Shown: positions 10,976 through 23,524, counted from the first letter of the stretch. The stretch is DNA of 64,000 nt from Sphagnum compactum (GCA_965153455.1 OZ234500.1:11222001-11286000), one strand, 5' to 3'. The notes: a model not told the origin generated them from the letters alone. Numbers and translations are program-made.

Positions 10976-12249
10976 AGCAAATTGAACATATCTCCTTTTG
11001 GGTGAAAGCATGTAAATTGAAAGGACCCACTAGGAACCACCTTAAGGAACAAAAATTGGCCAAATAATATTCTTGGGCCCTTTTTAAAAAAAAAATCATA
11101 ATTAAAACTTATCATTTTCTCATGTTTATTTATTGCATGCCAAAGTATATGGCTTGAAGTTTCCATTGCAATTAAAAAAGATAAAAATCATTCATTTATA
11201 TTTTTTATTGATCTAGCCCTTTCGGGAATCAAGTTTCCGAACTTTTGAACTTCATAACAAAATTATACCTATGAACAAATAAATACCCAATAACAATACC
11301 AAATAAAATACCATTAGGTGAAAGCATGGTAAAATATCAAAAAAAAATAGTTAAAAAAAGGTAGTCAAAAAGTGATTTAATTTTTGACACAAGTAGAAAA
11401 AAGTAGATTGAAAATAGTTTTAATTAACATAATATAATAAAACTATGGTGTTTTTCTTTGAGTTTATAATTAAGTGATTACAAAATTTAGAAACTTTGGC
11501 TCAATTAAAGTAGATAACAAGTATGTTTGAAAATGATTAAAATTGAGTTTAAACATACTTTTCCATTAGAAGTTTGATGTATTCTACTATAAAATTTAAA
11601 CGTTGAGAACTTACAAATACATTTTAAAGTTACATCATGTTGAAAATGAAGAATATTCAATAATTCATTTACTTTCACCTACTTATACAAGTTTGGACAA
11701 CTTAAAAAAAAAGACAAAAAGTATAATTATTTTTTAAAAATCTACTTACATGCATATTAAATATGTGATTAATCAACATCATTGTGATAAAATTAAAGAC
11801 TATCCTCATGTTCATCATTTCTATTCTCAATCACATTAAAACTTGTTTACGGCTATTTGTTTTTTTGTGTGACAAGGAATAGAAATTATCTACCTTCCAT
11901 TGCTAACACCTCATTTAAAATACCTTAAAGAATTATATCCATAAAAAAAAAACACTCAACCTTGTTTGAAAAATGTTACTAACCAAAATTTAGTTCAAGG
12001 AAAATAACCATTGTGACATTCTTGAAACTTTGTATGAATGTAATGAATAGGAACATCATAATTTTCAAGATATTTTTTTACATTGTTAAAGTTTCAAAAT
12101 CTATACAACCTAGTTAAAGCATTCAACAAAACATTTACTACAAACCTTTCTTTATGTGTTTCTTATATTTTGCAAAGTTTTATGGGTCTTGAAAAATGAA
12201 GGTGTGATGTTCCTAGTGATACCACCCAATCATACTTTCACCCTTTTGT
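10976..12249. other. AT-rich interval inside the hAT-like pseudogene
   Basis: About 1.3 kb of very AT-rich sequence separates the two recognisable parts of the transposase pseudogene. It may be an inserted element, an intron, or coding sequence decayed beyond recognition. No terminal repeats were found. Confidence 0.4.
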
Positions 12250-12825
12250 GATAAAAGGAAACATCACATTGGAATAAGTTCAAGATTGAAGGCTAATCAT
12301 TGATAGTGTATTATTGTTCATTCTTGGAATGCCCTAATTCTTGTTCACATAATATGAACATGCATCTTCTTTGGGCATAAAATGTTTGCATTTTTTATGG
12401 CCAACATGTTTAAGAGAACTATTTAGCTTGGGACCCTCTAGGTTTTCTTTTCCTTTCATTGATGTGAAATTATACAATGCATTTGATGCACTTCCCCTTC
12501 ATCATTAACAATAGGCTTTGCCCACAATGGGCAAATAATCCATGCATTTTGAAACTTTTAGGAACCTTCATAAAGGTTTTTTTTTTAAAAAATGTTTAGA
12601 TGGATTGTTTGGAGTATAATCAAATAAGGTGATGGGTGGGCTATCATCAAACGGTGGTGAAGAAGATGACGGCCCAACTTCATTTTGAAGGGGCAAGGAT
12701 AAAGGGTAAAAATGTTTGAATTTAAAGTTTTTAGGAATTTTTAAAGGGGCCATGGACTTTCTTAAATGATGAACACAAAACATGTGACATTTTGAAGCAA
12801 TTGTAAATATAATAACTAACAAGTT
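12250..12825 (-). pseudogene. hAT-like transposase pseudogene, N-terminal part
   Basis: On the minus strand this gives FDYTPNNPSKHF, FQNAWIICPLWAKPIVNDEG, LKHVGHKKCKHFMPKED and YYVNKN in three frames. A W-x-x-W/L-A-[KE]-P stretch, then residues leading to LxKHxGxxK, resembles the N-terminal zinc-finger-like module of the same DUF4371-type transposase family as the fragment at 9780-10975. Strand and order agree (N-terminal part upstream on the minus strand). Stops and frame shifts are frequent. An 84-codon frame at 12568-12822 with Ser/Pro-rich sequence is probably its linker. Confidence 0.45.
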
Positions 12826-12959
12826 GCCTTTTAGATTTCATTTGAAAATTTCTTTTTATGTAATATATGTTTTTAAACAAATAGACTTCAAAAGAACAAT
12901 AGTCTTTAATCCCAAGTAAACACATTGGCTCATTAAATCTTGCTTGGACTTCATAGCAA

Positions 12960-13200
12960 GCTACAAGAGTTAGAAAGCTTAGAGAGAGATTAAAACTGTA
13001 GAAAGAAAATAAAATGATACAATGTGTTAAGGTTCAAGGTTCACAAAGATGGAACACATGATTTGCAAATAGGTTGCATGAATTAGAAAACTTTAAAGCT
13101 CAAAGAAAGAGATTGAAAGTTGAAACCTTAAATAGAAACCATGACATGATGAGTGATGGTTTAAGGTTCATGAAAATAGAACATAGGATTTGCACATCTC
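12960..13200. repeat. Diverged tandem duplication, about 115 bp unit
   Basis: Two adjacent copies share GAGATTRAAA..., TTAAGGTTCA and GAACAYAKGATTTGCA at the same spacing (12967-13070 and 13081-13196). No coding signal. Confidence 0.6.
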
Positions 13201-14329
13201 TAGAATGATTGACAAAATGGTAGAATCACACAACATGGATTGGGCTATAGAAAAATAAAATTGAACCATGTGTTGTGGAGCTTTAGCCTTCAACTTTAGC
13301 CCTGACTCTTGACTTCTAAGATTCAAATGACCAATAATGATGGCATGTCAATGAGTCCAAACTCCCAACTCCCCCAAAAACCTCGATTTTGAGGTTTGAA
13401 GGCTTTGAATGCGAACTCCATAACTTTCAAAGTAGAAATTTCGTAATACTGAAAATGCATAAAGGATTATGGATACCTAAACTAAGAGTGAAAGGATTCT
13501 TGAATTACACAATAAAAAAATCGATGGGTCAATACAACAAGTAAAATTCATGAAATTCAAATTTTAGATCCCTAAAGGCTGAAGCTCTATTCCAATCCAC
13601 AAAACTGAACTAGCCAAATTGCTGCTTCTATACATTCCCAAAATCCCCAACAATTGAAATCAATCCTAATTTCCCTCATTGTTCTTCCAAGTTGATCACG
13701 TCTTGTACACCAAATTTCCCTTAGGTTGGCAAAATTAATCCAACCATTAGCTCTCAAAATCCATGAAATCACCAAAACAAAGATTAAATTACAACTTACA
13801 AATTTAAACTAAAATAACTCAACTTTCAAAATTTAAAACTGGTTGTAGCAAAGTTAATTACCATCATTGTGCAAATTGCAACACCCCAATGCAATGTACA
13901 AAGGATCATTCATAATCTCAACACACCTAAAGTGCTAACAAAACCTAGTTCAGTTGGTGTTGTAAAGTGTTGGGGAATTCTACATATATTACTATTGAAG
14001 TGTTGGTGAGTTGACTTCAAAGGTGCAAGGCATCATGTTGAAGACCTCCTAGGTGATGGTTGCTATCTTGACGAGCAAGTGGTGGCAAAGATAGAGACAA
14101 TGGTAAGAAAGGTGCTTAGGGTTTTTGTGAGGTGGTGATGTGGTGATGTGGCCAACCTTAAATTGGGGGATTTTTTTGCCCTGATATTATAATGGGGTGT
14201 TGCAAGGCCTTCATGTTGTGTCACCTTTTGGTGATTTTTCACCCTCAAAATAAGGCTACTTCGGGCGTGCTAATAAGGACTCTAGATCCCATTGTGTAAG
14301 TCTGGACAGTGGAGACATTTGGTTTTTTA
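13201..14329. other. AT-rich spacer
   Basis: No gene recognised. Short minus-strand frames (13587-13775, 14063-14248) lack any known motif. Confidence 0.45.
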
Positions 14330-14620
14330 AGTTTTTTTTGTTTTTTTGGATTTCCACTTTTATAATGTAGTCAAAGTGACGATCATCTGGAAGAACAATT
14401 AGCCAAATTTGGCTATATACCATATGTGAAAGGAGAACAAATAAGGAGTTCCTGTTTTTTCATGAAGAGTCGTAAATTTCGCCCAAGAATAATTTTTTTG
14501 GGGAGTGTGTTGAGACTCGCCACAGTCCTGTATACTGGCTACAGTTTTAATGGTCCTCTACAAAAGTGTACGCAGTTAAAGCGAAATCTGTCTGGAGATG
14601 CTCGCCACTGTGGCGCCCTT
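14330..14620 (+). repeat. Two dispersed-repeat fragments shared with 22.4 kb and 54.7 kb
   Basis: 14330-14440 matches 22365-22480 in direct orientation (poly-T, GGATTT, AAAGTG, GATCATC, GGAAGA, TAGCCAAAT, ATGTGAA in the same order). 14515-14615 matches the reverse complement of about 54705-54815 (TCGCCACA, ACAAAAGTGT, CGAAATCTG, TCTGG, CTCGCCA). These are probably fragments of one interspersed repeat family. Confidence 0.6.
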
Positions 14621-17178
14621 ACCCAACATACTGCTCCTGGTCTTCAGAAGGCGTACTTTGTACTTTCTCAAGATTGGCATACCAATGCAGTAAGAAGTAT
14701 TTTGTAGTAAGCTTGTAGGAATGTACATATTGAGGATCTGGCATGAAGCTAAGAGTTCATGAAGTGGAAATTGAATTTGATGTGCATATTGCAGCAACTA
14801 TGGTGGAGCAGCATATAATATCTACAACATCACTTCTTCTAATCACAAGGTTCATATACACAGAATGTCAAATGGAGACAGTACTCTGGGGTTTGCTGGC
14901 AACCTCCAGGCTTAAGACCACCAAGGTTATTAAATTTCTCATCTGGAATCTCCATTGTGAAACCAATGGATTTAGAGCATTTTTTCATCACCATGGCTAA
15001 TCAACCCAAACTTGGCTGAAGACCACGGTGTAAGATGTTTCACCCTCAATTTTCAACCCTGTTTGCATACCTTCAAGGGCTGTATTAGTGTAGAAAATAT
15101 GCACACACATATACAGGGTTTGTAGAATAGGCATGTGCGGTTTGAAAAAAAAACCTATGTGACCAATGAGATTGAAAGTTAGAATGGGAGCTTTGGATTG
15201 TTTTGAGGAGTTCACGTCAGGAAACTGACACTTAAATGTTATAGTAGTCTCATAGGCTTGTGCCTAGATGTGAAGAGTTTTTTTGGTGGCCAATGAGATT
15301 GTTCAAATTGGTCCTTTCAATCATTTTGAAGAGTTGCCTTTGTAAACCAGTACTTTACAAGTGCATTTGTTTGCATGCAAACAACATGCATAGTGAAAGG
15401 AGCTTTTAACACATGCTTTTCTGATTTTTATGAGGGGCATGGGGTACACAAACCCTCACATTAAAAACAACAGGATTTAGGCACATTACTTGTGCTCATT
15501 ATTTTCATTGTGGAACCCATTAATTTCTTTGAACATTTTTGTTATCACCAGGAATGTTGATCAACAATTTGGCTCAAGATCTCACCCGGGTTTTTGTACA
15601 ATGTGGAAGCAGATTATTGAGGCCTGAGCTTGGTTATCAACAAATTTAAAACTTGATTAGGCAACACGTCATTAAAATTTCCATGACCTCCAGCGATTCC
15701 CAAGATTACTTTGCCAATTTGATCATTTGTCACAGGTGTAACTTTGACAGATCACTGGATGGTTTAAAATGCCTGTTGAAGTGTTGTTATGGAATATTTG
15801 TCAGCACTTGACATTTCACATAATACATCCAACATGGAAACAACTCTGTGCACTCATGAACGAGATTTTTGCCAGAAATTCTATGTCACATTCCCATGCT
15901 TAGAGGTCTTGAAATGCTGACCTCTCCTATTTAACTGGCAGCGCATCCTCTGGAGCTCTAGAGAAAGAGGTATGGCAGCTGACAAAGCTTTTGTTTGTAT
16001 ACAGTGGAATTCGGAACGGTGAAGGAAGTGGACGAATTCAAGGTATTTTGGGACTGGACTACATTCCAGCTTTGGGGCGCTCAAGCATTTGAGAACCGCC
16101 AGTGATGGCAGGGTGTAGGTTCAGGTTCATGATCCATTACCTAAAGCTGGCAAACATGATGGCCCTGGTGCTGATATCATAAATACAGCACCGGCAGAAA
16201 AATTTCTAGTGTATCGGGGCACAGAACTTTTCTCTCTGCACAGGGTGGGGCATTATGAAAATTGGAAAGCCTGCTCCCATGGGCATTTCTATTTTTCCCT
16301 TTTTTTTTTCTGTGATAACGTATGGTACCCTCTGGGTATCATCGGAAAAAAAATTAAAATTCTTCAAGTGCATTACATTGGTTAAAGACCTCTGAAAAGG
16401 GGACGTAGGGGGGGCGTGGGGTTGGGGATTCCCAAAATAAGAGCCCCCTCAGCTCCATGGTGCATGTCTCAGGAATTACACCACTCCTCAAGCCTTACGC
16501 TAGTGTAAAGCATTGGGAAAAAATATACTCTGTTTGGAGGGTACATTATATTCATGAATATCTCTCCCAGAAAAGAATCTTGATGTTATGTGTAATCCAT
16601 AAGAGCGAGAGGGAAATTGTGAATAGACTAATTGTACTTCAATAAGAAGTACAATTCACAATTATGAAGTAGGTATAAGAACCCTCCCTTCCTACACTTC
16701 TAAGTCTGTTTTAGTTCATGATATGGTGCTGTGGGATGGGTGAAGCCCATGGGTGGGTGACATTCCCAAAAAGTGGGGCCAGACTTGGCCATGTATCATC
16801 TCATCATATGCCCCTTATTTTGAAAATGCTCCCAACTTGGGGCTTTACTCTACACATAAAGAACCGCCAGGGAGTTTCCTATTCATTTAGCAGGCGGCTT
16901 AATACCCGCAATGAAATGCACTGGGGGGCCCACTATGTGGAATTATTGAGCATCGTTTCTAGCGCTACACCTTTCATCTGTCAAGTTCTGTAAATGGTTT
17001 GAATGTGCTGTGTGGGCTGCTGCCCGGTTATGGAGGACTTCTTGCGTTACATCTTTTTCAATTCTTTAAGTATTTTCTTTACCTTCAAACCTGGATCCAA
17101 ACTGAACTTATTGTAACCCTGACAAACTTTATTAAAAGAAAACAAACATCGATTTGGAGAGCAGGTGGGGGTACGAAA
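14621..17178. other. Spacer with no recognised gene
   Basis: Base composition is more balanced than in the flanking AT-rich spacers. Short frames at 14743-15000, 15881-16084 and 16718-16993 show no motif I know. The module GGTACC..TGGGTATCA near 16329 recurs in the hairpin regions at 22.1 kb and 58.5 kb. Confidence 0.4.
16616..16662. repeat. Long hairpin-forming inverted repeat
   Basis: ATTGTACTTC (16631-16640) pairs with GAAGTACAAT (16646-16655) across a 5-nt loop, and the outer ATTGTGAA pairs with TTCACAAT beyond a one-sided bulge. The total stem is about 18 bp. No flanking element was recognised. Confidence 0.7.
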
Positions 17179-17600
17179 GGAGAGGATCTCAAGTTCAAGT
17201 TGAATTGCTAGAAGTCAGATGTCATGATTATGGACGCATGCAACAAGGAGAGGATCTAAGTGCAAGTTGAATTGCTACAAGTCAGATGTCATGATTATGG
17301 ACGCTTGCGACAAGGAGAGGATCTAAGTGCAAGTTGAATTGCTATAAGTCAGATATCTGATTATGGACGCTTGCAACAAGCCAGCAGCGGGAAAGGGGTG
17401 GGTCTGGAAGGTCTGGAAGGTCTGGACGTGGAAGTTGAGAGGTAGCTAAACCCACAGCTAGAGCTGGACTTAAGACGGTGGATGTTGCTTCTTTTGAAGC
17501 ACTTGCGATGCAAATTCGTTGGCTAAGGAAGTTAGCGCTGGGGTTAAGATGGTGGATGTTCGCTTCTTTTGAAACGCAATGAAAATTCGTTGGCTCAAAG
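17179..17600. repeat. 67-68-bp tandem repeat followed by a 75-bp duplication
   Basis: Three copies start at 17179, 17247 and 17314 with GGAGAGGATCT; each carries AAGTTGAATTGCTA and GATTATGGACGC, and identity is high. Just downstream, GGTGGATGTT..CTTCTTTTGAA..AAATTCGTTGGCT occurs twice (about 17474 and 17550). Confidence 0.85.
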
Positions 17601-19065
17601 TAACACCTGGTGAACAGTCCCCAAAATGTGATTCCAGATGAAAACTAAATGGTTTTAAATAGTCTTTCTCTTCCAGGGAGAACCCAATAAATACAAAGTA
17701 TGATGTGTACTGATTAGAAATGTATAGCTGTGTTAAAGCCAAAGGATCATCTGACAATCTGTTTGACCACCGTTTAATTCGTCCGCAAAACATTGACCCA
17801 GTAGCTAGGACTCAGGACCATCTAGCAGAAATTAGTGCTCAGTTACACTAAATTTTCTGATCAGCATATTCCAAATACAAATTTAAAATTGTTAATCTAG
17901 TTTTCCATTTAAAAAAGAGGAAGTAGCAGCCGTTGAAGAAAGATGGTTACACTGGCTTGGTAGGCAGAACAAAACCAACGTCACTTTTATTCGAGCGCCG
18001 CAAGTTGTCGTTGAGTATCACTACTAGTCATGTAAAACTTCTGTGAATCTTTTTTCTACTGTTCATGACAGATCACCAATGTTCAAATGTTGCACTATGA
18101 ACACTTATGACTTCTGTCATTGGTCTCTTGCCACAATCGGCAATGTGTTTTAAAGAGCTTGTTTGGTCTCACTAACTAGTGCTTCAACATCTCATTATCC
18201 TACTAAAGGGATACTAAAGCAACATAAATAATTATCGCATAGCTGTAGTAACTCCAGGAAATAACTACTACACTTTCCGCAGTCTGTCAATAACTGAGTC
18301 ACTTTCATGTGCTAGCGTCAACATGAATATTCTGCATCAGTGTAAGAAGGACTCAATGATTCTAATTTCTTCAGACAATTATGAGGTGAAAACTCTTCCC
18401 AAAAATCAAATCATCACCACAGATCATAATAAAAAATGACACAAGACAATACAGATTGCAAAAACCCATATGTACAACAGTTGGAACCTTCATTGAGGTG
18501 AGATCCTGCTGGAAGTGTGATAACTAGTTTTGTCATATGCTGACTGTTCTATAGTTCTATTCGTGTTTGAACTTTGATTCCTCTGTATCTAGGAGTACCA
18601 TTGCATACTAATTGCTTGAAGTGAATCGGTGATATTCAAGTAATCCTCACGATGCCACAGCTGCAAAGATGTTTTTCTTACAGATGTTTCAGTTCGACTG
18701 TTGTACTCCATTAGCAGTTGTTTTAGCTACATCAGCATCAGGTAATGGCTGCACTACTTCGCCCAGATTTCCTGTACCATACATCTGTTTTCAGAAACTT
18801 CGTTCAGATTATTTTTTCTTGCATCAAGTTCAGTATCATCCAAGAGCACGCTGTAAAAGACATGCAATACTAAATCTAATATAAACAGCGAGAAAAAAAT
18901 GATTCTGCTTATCGAGCAACGTCCCTCCCTCTTGTCTTCTGATCCCAACTTCCACACGGACAATGCTGCTTTCAGTGATTTCAGAATTAGACTAACTATT
19001 GCAGGTGCTTATCTCGAAGGAGAACCGTCTTTCCTGGGCCCAGGTCTCCAGGGTCACATAGAAGT
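17601..19065. other. Spacer, possibly downstream of a minus-strand gene
   Basis: No exon recognised with confidence. If the candidate gene ending at 19066 is real, this would hold its 3' UTR and terminator region; GAATAAAA on the minus strand near 17985 is a possible polyadenylation signal, though distant. Confidence 0.3.
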
Positions 19066-19209
19066 TTAAACAATCTGCCTAGTGGAGCCATTCGTGTACT
19101 TTGCTATCTCGAACGGGTACATTTTGTCGACGACAACGAGCATGTGAAATATAGCTGCACAAGCTTTCACTGTGGTAGAAAGCACAGTCCGCATTGCATT
19201 GTCTCCAGC
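19066..19209 (-). CDS. Candidate terminal exon of an unidentified spliced gene
   Basis: On the minus strand, GATTCTGCTGCAG is a plausible 3' splice site ending at 19210. The frame that then opens encodes AGDNAMRTVLSTTVKACAAI and continues to YPFEIAKYTNG...IV before TAA (19068-19066): 47 codons without a stop. I do not recognise the family. A second frame from the same acceptor is also open for over 40 codons (ending VHEWLH), so the frame is ambiguous. It lies at one end of a 3-kb stretch that keeps CpG, unlike its surroundings. It may be a real gene end, a gene fragment, or chance. Support is weak and is based on splice signals, base composition and protein-like wording only. Confidence 0.3.
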   Translation of the reverse strand, partial: AGDNAMRTVLSTTVKACAAIFHMLVVVDKMYPFEIAKYTNGSTRQIV

Positions 19210-21809
19210 CTGCAGCAGAATCAGTAACCGGTATCGCATCTTTGAGATAAGTGGAGAAGACTACACAATAACGTTTTCCAAGATAAATGTGACGTCAGTT
19301 CCTACGCAAACATTTGATCTACTTGGGCGCAAGGACTTGTAAGTTAAGTACATATCAGCATTATGCACAGAGTCCTACAGACCGCGAAACACACTTTCAA
19401 GTCATTCATTTTCAAGAAGACATACTATGTTATCCAACAACGAAGATCACTGACAATACTACGTTGGTGGTCATCGTCAGAATGTCTCAAAGTTTCAAAA
19501 GATTCATTTGACTTGCATTGGAAGGAATCTCAAAGATGTGAAGACTCTGATGGCAGTCTCGTAATTGGATAGAATCTTATAAAAGCAATGCCAAGGTTCA
19601 AATCTAAAATCCATTGGGCACATGTAGGAAAACGAAAGAGAGATATCGACACCGAGGAACGAACAAGTCTTCGAAGTGTCCATGCTAGTGCGGTTCACAG
19701 CTTTGTAGCTCTGGTCATAATTTGAGAGCGTGCTCGAAAGTTTTCGAGTACCAATGAGAATCGTGGCTCAACATTCTATGTCCGTACTTTCCTTCAGTAC
19801 CTTCCATGCATTTGGCATAGACGACTCGATAGCATTCAGCACCTCGCTACAAAACAACCACATCTTCAGTGATTTTTTGGAACGTTTATGGAACTGCACC
19901 GCAGGCGTTTCTTCACGACGGAAAAAACGCCCAGATCCCGCGTCTTACTGTGGTAGGGTTCCGGTTCTTCAAAACGAATATCTGATCCTTGAGAATCGAC
20001 AGAATCCTGGAAAGAAACGCGTACAAGACGGAAAGGCATCAGCAAGCAACCGTTACCTCCGATTTGCACATCCACACGAGGAGCATATGTGCTGCGCAGA
20101 CGAATAAGAGAAGTTATGTCTTTATGCTCAGGCACCCTCGGGAGCAGCTTCAACTGCGAAACAGTACGGTTGTCGAGGAAAGATGTACGGAGTGCACATT
20201 CAAAATGAGACAACGGGAAAAAAACGACAATATGGCTTGCCGACCCAAACGACCGACAGTGAGATGATGTTTAGTCCCAAAGTGCAACTCGTGCACGAAA
20301 GCAAAGAAGCAAGACATAGATGACTTTGCATAGATGAACAAAATGTAGATGATAGCTCATTGAAAACATTTGATTCATAGCTTACTCTTCAAAGATCACC
20401 ACCATGGTCACCTCACATTGTAATTCTTCGACCGGTGGGCTGTTAAAAACTACTCTCTATTGAACCGAGTTCCGAGGACAAAATATTTGAATCGCAATCA
20501 GTGCAAGGTCAGGAGAGGAAAAATCTTTAGCGTATCTTTTCAAAGCCATCAAGTCCGCATACAATAACAGATCACGCTTCCAATGCGTGCTGACGCGGTT
20601 AGTTCATAAACTCATTAAGTCAGGTCATTGCACACAGATGTCCACGTCCTCTACCAAGAACAGAACGAGAGAAAGCATCGCAGTAGCAGATAAAAGATTT
20701 CGTAGCGATTTCGGCACCGTTTCTGTGATACACACTCTCTTACAAGATTTGAATCGTTCACGAAACTCCCTTTCAAAGCAGTCCTTGCAATCATTACTCA
20801 CTCGGACCCTCCCAGCGCTTAGCACTAGCGGTCACTCTGGGATAACCTCGACGGTACAAGAAACTGTATCGACTGCAAATAAAACTGAAGGCGGAACTTA
20901 CGACTGAATAAATTAGATAGGTGAAGATGTTACGCATTTGTCGACTACTGCCGAGCAGGCCTGCGCAAGCCCGGTAGTTCCTAAACATGCAATCGGAAGT
21001 GAGGATAGTAAAGGTTACACCAAAATTTCCAGTAACATTCAAGTATATGTTACTGTTCAACGAGGAATAGTACACAAAAGAGAAACCACAAGCAGGCTGA
21101 AATGCAAAAGAACTGGGAGACAACGGGAGAGAACACGCATGAACACAAGTATACAAGTTTCTGTATACGTGAATTCGAGCGTGCTCTCTCTCGTTGTCAC
21201 CTATCACTCCTTACCACCATAAGTTCATTGGAGATTGTTTCGGAATCTGGGATCTGGACCTCAACGATCTTGACCGCCAATATCTTGATTGAATACGCAA
21301 GTGAAGCGTAATCAAAGCTGCAACAGACATGTGCAAGCGATACGCTCGAGAAAACAAGGCCACACAGCCTGAAAATTTCCGCCACAACGTTACACAACAC
21401 AGGAACGGATTCTCACAGCTATCCAACAAGACAGATCTGATCGTACATCACGTACAACACACAAATCTTCAGGATAGGAAATATTTCGACGCAGGGAAGT
21501 CTCTAAAGAAAGTCTAACTCAGAAAAAGAAAATCCAGAATCAAGAATACTAGAAGACGTGGGCCGATGCAGGACACGTCTAGGCAAGAGAAAAGAATGTA
21601 TGCAGAGGGCTGAGTGCGGAGTCTCAGCACCAATAGACAATGAGAAAGAACTTGTGGAGAACAGCAAGTGAGCTCGGGGCTTTATTGTGAATTCTGCTAC
21701 TGGGAAGGCCGGTCGAAGGCGCGTCCCGAAGGGGTGGGTGGGGAGCGGCGTAGGATGGGCCGCGCCACACACCCTCCTTCACCCCCTGCATCTAACACCC
21801 ACGCCTTAC
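19210..21809 (-). other. CpG-retaining stretch with candidate short exons
   Basis: CpG is frequent here but rare in most flanking DNA, as expected for DNA that is unmethylated or only recently acquired. On the minus strand several open segments lie between good splice-like signals: about 20807-20877 (RYSFLYRRGYPRV..., donor GTGAGT), 19935-19992 (acceptor TTTCCAG, donor GTAAGA), and 19801-19846 (RGAECYRVVYAKCME, donor GTACTG). Some phases are compatible (19935 to 19801), others are not. I could not assemble a full model or name a family. Confidence 0.3.
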
Positions 21810-21882
21810 TCGCGGTGAACTTGGAGGCAGGTGTAGGGTCAAGCGACTCCGAGACGGAATCGTTCTTTTCCTTCGCCAACAT
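21810..21882 (-). CDS. Candidate first exon (MLAKEKNDSVSES...)
   Basis: ATG at 21882 on the minus strand opens a Ser/Lys/Asp-rich 24-codon segment that ends at a good donor (A-GTAAGG) at 21809. A TATA-like motif lies 50-65 bp upstream. The frame stays open to 21697 if not spliced. No family recognised. Linkage to the candidate exons at 19-21 kb is a guess; the phase of the next good exon (21240-21320 region) does not match simply. Confidence 0.28.
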
Positions 21883-21930
21883 TCTGATCTACCTGTGATG
21901 ACGTTACATCCCGGCCCCTCTCGGCAAGGC

Positions 21931-21946
21931 AATTATAATAATAGAA
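21931..21946 (-). promoter_or_regulatory. TATA-like box upstream of the candidate exon
   Basis: On the minus strand CTATTATTATAATT precedes ATG 21882 by about 50-65 bp, and an ACGT core (TAACGTCATC) lies between. The GC-rich CpG-containing surroundings would fit a plant core promoter. No direct evidence of transcription. Confidence 0.3.
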
Positions 21947-22045
21947 GAGGGTGGGCTGGGTGGGTAGAAAGGAAGGGGGCGGCAACTGGCCAAAGTAAAC
22001 CAACAACCAGCGGCCCACCATTTATTGGACCTGCTTTTGTGCGGG

Positions 22046-22071
22046 GTAAAGCCCCAGGCCGCGGGCTTTAC
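22046..22071. repeat. Perfect 9-bp stem hairpin
   Basis: GTAAAGCCC (22046-22054) pairs with GGGCTTTAC (22063-22071) over an 8-nt loop. A close relative (GTAAAGC/GCTTTAC) occurs at 58615-58640. Confidence 0.8.
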
Positions 22072-22364
22072 GGAGCTTAAAGACATGCTCTTTTTCTTTA
22101 TTTTGTTGGGTTGTGATACCCGGTGGGTACTTTTTCTCTTGTGGAAATTGTTCAGTATCACATGAAAAAAATGGGACACATTCCCAGAAATGGAATGCCT
22201 GCTTTTGGTGGAATGCCCACTACTAGTGGATGTTCCATTTTTTGAAACACCCCAAGGGAAGCAAAACTTAATGAGAAAGTATTTCATGTCCACACACCAT
22301 CCATGCCTAGCTGTGCACCGGTAGCTGTTGATTCTCTCTGGCTGCTGTAATTAGCCTAGTGTTT

Positions 22365-22480
22365 TTTTCGGATTTTTTTTTTTAGCCAAAGTGGCTGATC
22401 ATCCACAGGAAGATGTGAAAAAAGTGGTGACCATCCCTAGGTAGGTTTAGCCAAATCTGGCAGTAGACCAGATGTGAAGT
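22365..22480 (+). repeat. Second copy of the 14.3-kb dispersed repeat
   Basis: It shares GGATTT, CAAAGTGGC, GATCATC, GGAAGA, TAGCCAAATCTGG and ATGTGAAG, in order, with 14330-14440. Function unknown. Confidence 0.6.
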
Positions 22481-22807
22481 AAAACTCTTTAGTTATCCTT
22501 TTACATTTTTGGCTATGCACTGAAAACCAAATAAAGAAATCTGATGATTTTACTATCACTTCTGCCTATAAAACCTCCAAAAATCACTTCAATTTCAAAA
22601 TGTCCCCAATAAAAAACTAAGACTGAATCAGCTTAAGTGTTACTCATGAATAGGCTATTTAACTATGTAACTATTACCCAACAAAGAGGACCCTTGTGAA
22701 AGGGGAGCCAGAGCTGAGCATTGGATCCAAATTCTTTACTTTCTACCGAACGAATCAGTAGGGAAAAACCACCCATCACTGAAAACTTTCCAAAAAAATT
22801 TCTCATT

Positions 22808-23262
22808 CCTTAATCAAATTGAGTCGTTTTTGTGTCATTGGAAGCGCAAAGTGGAGGGCTACAAATGTCTTTTAGTGTCAGAAGTAATGGACCCACGCCA
22901 AAAACACAGGAAGAGGATGAGTGATAGTTCGCTTCAAAAAATTTGAAAAAATAATTCCACACCCTCTCTAATTTCAGCCCCATATCTTCCACATTTTTAG
23001 TTTGTTTTGTAATTAATAACCTCATGGGTGCACCAACTAAGGCTTTACAAAACTTCTTTGTATTCCAAATGCAAAGATGCAATGAAGAAAGATCTTAAGC
23101 TCAAAATCTTAATCTATTTTTAATTCACTCATCATTGAACACTAAACCCCATTTCACCAAACACTCCATACCTTCCCCATTCATTTATTGAATTGAGCAA
23201 ATTTTTTGACAATGGGAGCGCTATGTGGAGGGTTACAAATGCTGTTTCAGCTTCAGAGGAAC
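22808..23262. repeat. Diverged direct duplication spaced about 375 bp
   Basis: TCATTCCTTAATCAAATTGAG...AGTGGAGGGCTACAAATG (from 22802) and TCATTTATTGAATTGAG...TGTGGAGGGTTACAAATG (from 23180) are diverged copies. A 90-codon minus-strand frame (22810-23082) overlaps the first copy but shows no known motif. Confidence 0.55.
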
Positions 23263-23524
23263 ACAATGTGTGAGGATTCAACCTCCTTTGACTTCTTAAG
23301 TGCTCTCTCACCGGCCTATGTACCCTAGAATTTTACTTTTTCAAAGGGATGACTGTGATTCCTCTTAGAGGAGAGGAGGCATCTTACATGTTAGGAATGC
23401 CAAACCTTATGCATGAGGTGCCAGCCTCCCATTAGGCAGATGTGTTACTGGGCAGGGTGAGCACGCATGTTGGTACCTTCACCTTTTTGAGTGAGGCCTC
23501 TTAGTGGCCATATTAAGCACAGAA

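Noticed and set aside
19590-19610. GGTTCAAATCT as a tRNA B-box
   Set aside because: It does not complete the GGTTCRANNCC box, and no cloverleaf or A-box could be placed around it.
20794-21207. 137-codon minus-strand frame as a gene
   Set aside because: It runs across several splice-like signals, has no known motif, and could be chance in this less AT-rich interval. Parts of it were kept only as candidate exons.
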